Assembly: GCA_947462335.1 (NCBI GenBank)
Contig: OX381707.1
Coordinates: 36,755,618-36,819,617 of the forward strand
Length of the DNA: 64,000 nt
Source of the DNA: Harmothoe impar
Taxonomy: Eukaryota; Annelida; Polychaeta; Phyllodocida; Polynoidae
Direction: 5' to 3'
Shown here: in pieces, positions 62,067 to 64,000 of the stretch
Layout of the letters: every line of letters starts with the position of its first letter
Numbering within the stretch: the first letter of the stretch is position 1
Notes under the pieces: generated by a model
Seen by the model: only the letters and a program-made list of their open reading frames with translations
Told to the model about the DNA's origin: nothing
Database searches by the model: none
Translations under genes and position numbers: made by a program

Positions 62067-64000
62067 GCCTCAAACCGGTCGAGCTCGGCCGACAGTAACC
62101 AGTCGGACGAGTTTGTCCAGGAGAGAGGAAGTCAGGCTCGCTGGAACGAGAAGGCAAGATTAGCTAACTTGCCGGACTCTGTGTTAGCAGAGGGATTACT
62201 GGAACAACCTTCCGGAGGACAGCCCGTTATTCCCCGGGCTGAGGAGGAGACGGATGAGGCTATGGACATAAACGAAGCCAATACTCCGGCGCCCTCCAGC
62301 AGAGACACCACCACCCCCACCCCGGCCCTTGTGGCAGATATGACCGCCGCCGCGGGAGCAGCGGCCGCCGTGGCGGCTGCGCTGGTATTCAATCCAGCAC
62401 GTCTCAGCCCTCTCCGTAGTCCGGCTCATTCGGATGCGGAAGAGGGAGAGGTTCCGGCTAACGCTGAGGAACCAGGAAATGCCCCAGAGGACCCCATCCC
62501 GCCTAATGACGTGATGAGGCGGATCTGGCAGAACGCGAACAATAAGTTCCGCGTGTTCATTCCCAATTCCTGGGAACAGTGTCCAATTGGTCCTACCAAT
62601 TTCGGATGTCCACCCTCGACCAATTGTAAAGGTCAGAGTGACGACGAGGATTGGATCTGGAATACCCCCCGGGACCGTCCTCCGTCTGCTTTTTATCAGC
62701 AGTGGCTAGATCAACTCAGGATCCTGCCGGATACTTACTATAGTAAGGAGCAGAAAGAAAAGCTTCTTTTTGCGAGTAACCGCTGGTATAGCCAACGGGA
62801 AAGAAACTGGTGCCCATTCGCTACGTGTGTAAACACGATTGGCACAGACAGAACCGTGTTTGTAACAAAACAACGGTTTCTGCGACACCTATGTGAAAAT
62901 CACATGCACCACTGTGTGGTGTACCACTGTGATATCACAGTAGGTAGGGAGTCCCAGCTTTGTAACGGGTGTTTAGAACCCCGGAGAGGTGAGCTCATGC
63001 GCCACATGAAAGATTGCCATAATATGGGAATCAGTGTAGCTCGCAATCGTGTGAATGCGCTACATGATGCCGTATGTGACCAGTACAAGTCACTCACGGA
63101 GGAACAGAAGGCTAAGATCCGGCCGGCAACTCCCTTCTACTGCGAGGTCGCAGATGGGAAGTTCAAAGCCAGGATTGCCAGAGTGGACGGACGACATAAG
63201 TTCGCCATGAATGACGAGGAATATACGGTGTTATGCACTACCCGTACTTCCCGCAGAGGTGACGGTAGTTTCCGTCAGCCGGAAACCCGGGGTAGTTCCC
63301 GGGGGAAGAGCCGGTCCGCCCGCGACCGCTCCCGATCTCCTGCGGTCTCACCCGGACCAAAACGGAGACATGCCGGATCCACTTTGGAGGAACTCGATAA
63401 TTCCTACTATGGGAACTATCAGGCCCCGGAAGGTCGCGACTATTATCGCGAGTATCCAGACCCGCTGTTTACAGACCGGAAAGATCGGAAACGTGATTCC
63501 GGTGGTCAAGCGGCGGCGGCTACTAACATGGAATACCGTTCTAGACGTCTGAGCAGTTCAGACAGTGCCAACAGTCAACCTGACTGTGGAGGTGCCCGGC
63601 CTAAAGAACCGGCTACCAGAACAAAGGCTTCCCTGCCTTTGACGTACCATCTGGGGACAACTGCAAAGCTAACCCCCAGGGACGTCCGGTCACCCACTAC
63701 CCCAACTCGGGACATGCAGGGCTTGACCGTGAAAGCTGAACCAAAATCACTAATCTCAGTGGTAACGCCTCGGGGCATAACTGTCCCGAAGGCTGCAGCG
63801 GTTGCGAAAGCGCCGCAAGCGGATGTTAAACCCGTGATTCCTGCAGCCCAGGAGCCGGTTGTCATCCAGCCAGTCGCGGGTACCTCCCGCACGGAAACTA
63901 CCGGTGGCGTAAAATTAAAATACGTCCCGATAGTCAACTACTTCTCTCGGGAAGAGAAAGCGAGCTGCGAAGTGGGACAGAGAATTGTAACGGAATTCCA
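62067..64000 (+). pseudogene. Element 2 copy B accessory ORF, 3' part (runs off the window)
   Basis: After the foldback element, the frame resumes with ASNRSSSADSNQSDEF and continues open to 64000. At the position where copy A has TGA, copy B has GGA (PSGGQPVIP), so the two parts are fused. The first internal Met is at 62262 (MDINEANTPAP). The zinc-finger-like blocks (CPFATC...HLCENHMHHC; CNGCLEP...HMKDCH) and the Arg/Ser-rich region are conserved with copy A. The promoter and N-terminal part are separated by the 6-kb insertion, so the copy is disrupted. Confidence 0.82.

Larger units (their letters stand above)
47327..64000 (+). mobile_element. Element 2 copy B: large Ty3/gypsy element with accessory ORF (runs off the window)
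   Basis: Order: 5' LTR, PBS, gag, pol (protease, RT, RNase H, integrase), internal promoter, accessory ORF interrupted by a foldback element. Using copy A for the missing 3' end, and leaving out the foldback insert, the full element would be about 13 kb. It is inserted head-to-head into copy A of the same family. pol has an altered RT catalytic motif and a late frameshift. Confidence 0.9.

Overview
The window reads as nuclear DNA of an animal, most likely a marine invertebrate. The two solute-carrier genes have spliced exons with GT-AG introns of about 0.3-1 kb, and the rest is dominated by Ty3/gypsy LTR retrotransposons, a LINE, MITE-like foldback elements and satellites. Nothing bacterial is present. 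The species cannot be fixed from sequence alone; a deuterostome such as amphioxus, hemichordate or echinoderm is a guess.

Layout. 1-6160: satellite of about 583-bp units organised in a 2,694-bp higher-order repeat, with one unit carrying a 655-bp foldback element flanked by TA. 6161-13136: no gene seen; a tRNA-derived SINE-like head, a 29-bp minisatellite, dispersed repeats and a 1,375-bp Harbinger-like foldback element with TAA target duplications. 13137-30896 (minus): a complete 10-exon SLC22-type organic ion transporter (about 561 aa). Its last intron holds an 11.4-kb Ty3/gypsy element (element 1, 13441-24877, plus strand). 32755-34162 (plus): a two-exon small membrane protein (125 aa). 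35220-37977 (minus): a decayed LINE. 38807-41116 (minus): the last five exons of a SLC47/MATE-type efflux transporter.

41837-64000 is a nest of a second, larger Ty3/gypsy family (element 2). Copy A lies on the minus strand: its 3' half runs from the 3' LTR at 41837 to 47326. There copy B (plus strand, 5' LTR at 47327) has landed. Copy B carries gag, pol and then, unusually, an internal TATA promoter driving a long accessory ORF with zinc-finger and coiled-coil regions. Copy A shows the same accessory ORF split by one UGA. In copy B that ORF is interrupted by a 5,954-bp foldback element built of about 54-bp repeats and flanked by 5-bp duplications. Nested inside this is an array of about 16 perfect or near-perfect short hairpins.

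How things fit together. SLC22 (uptake) and SLC47/MATE (efflux) proteins handle organic cations on opposite faces of animal epithelia, so their adjacency is worth noting. Both retrotransposon families have pol in the -1 frame relative to gag. Each carries a heptamer at the gag stop followed by a 5-6-nt spacer and a strong stem, which is a textbook ribosomal frameshift layout. The accessory ORF with its own promoter is the best candidate here for an undescribed system.
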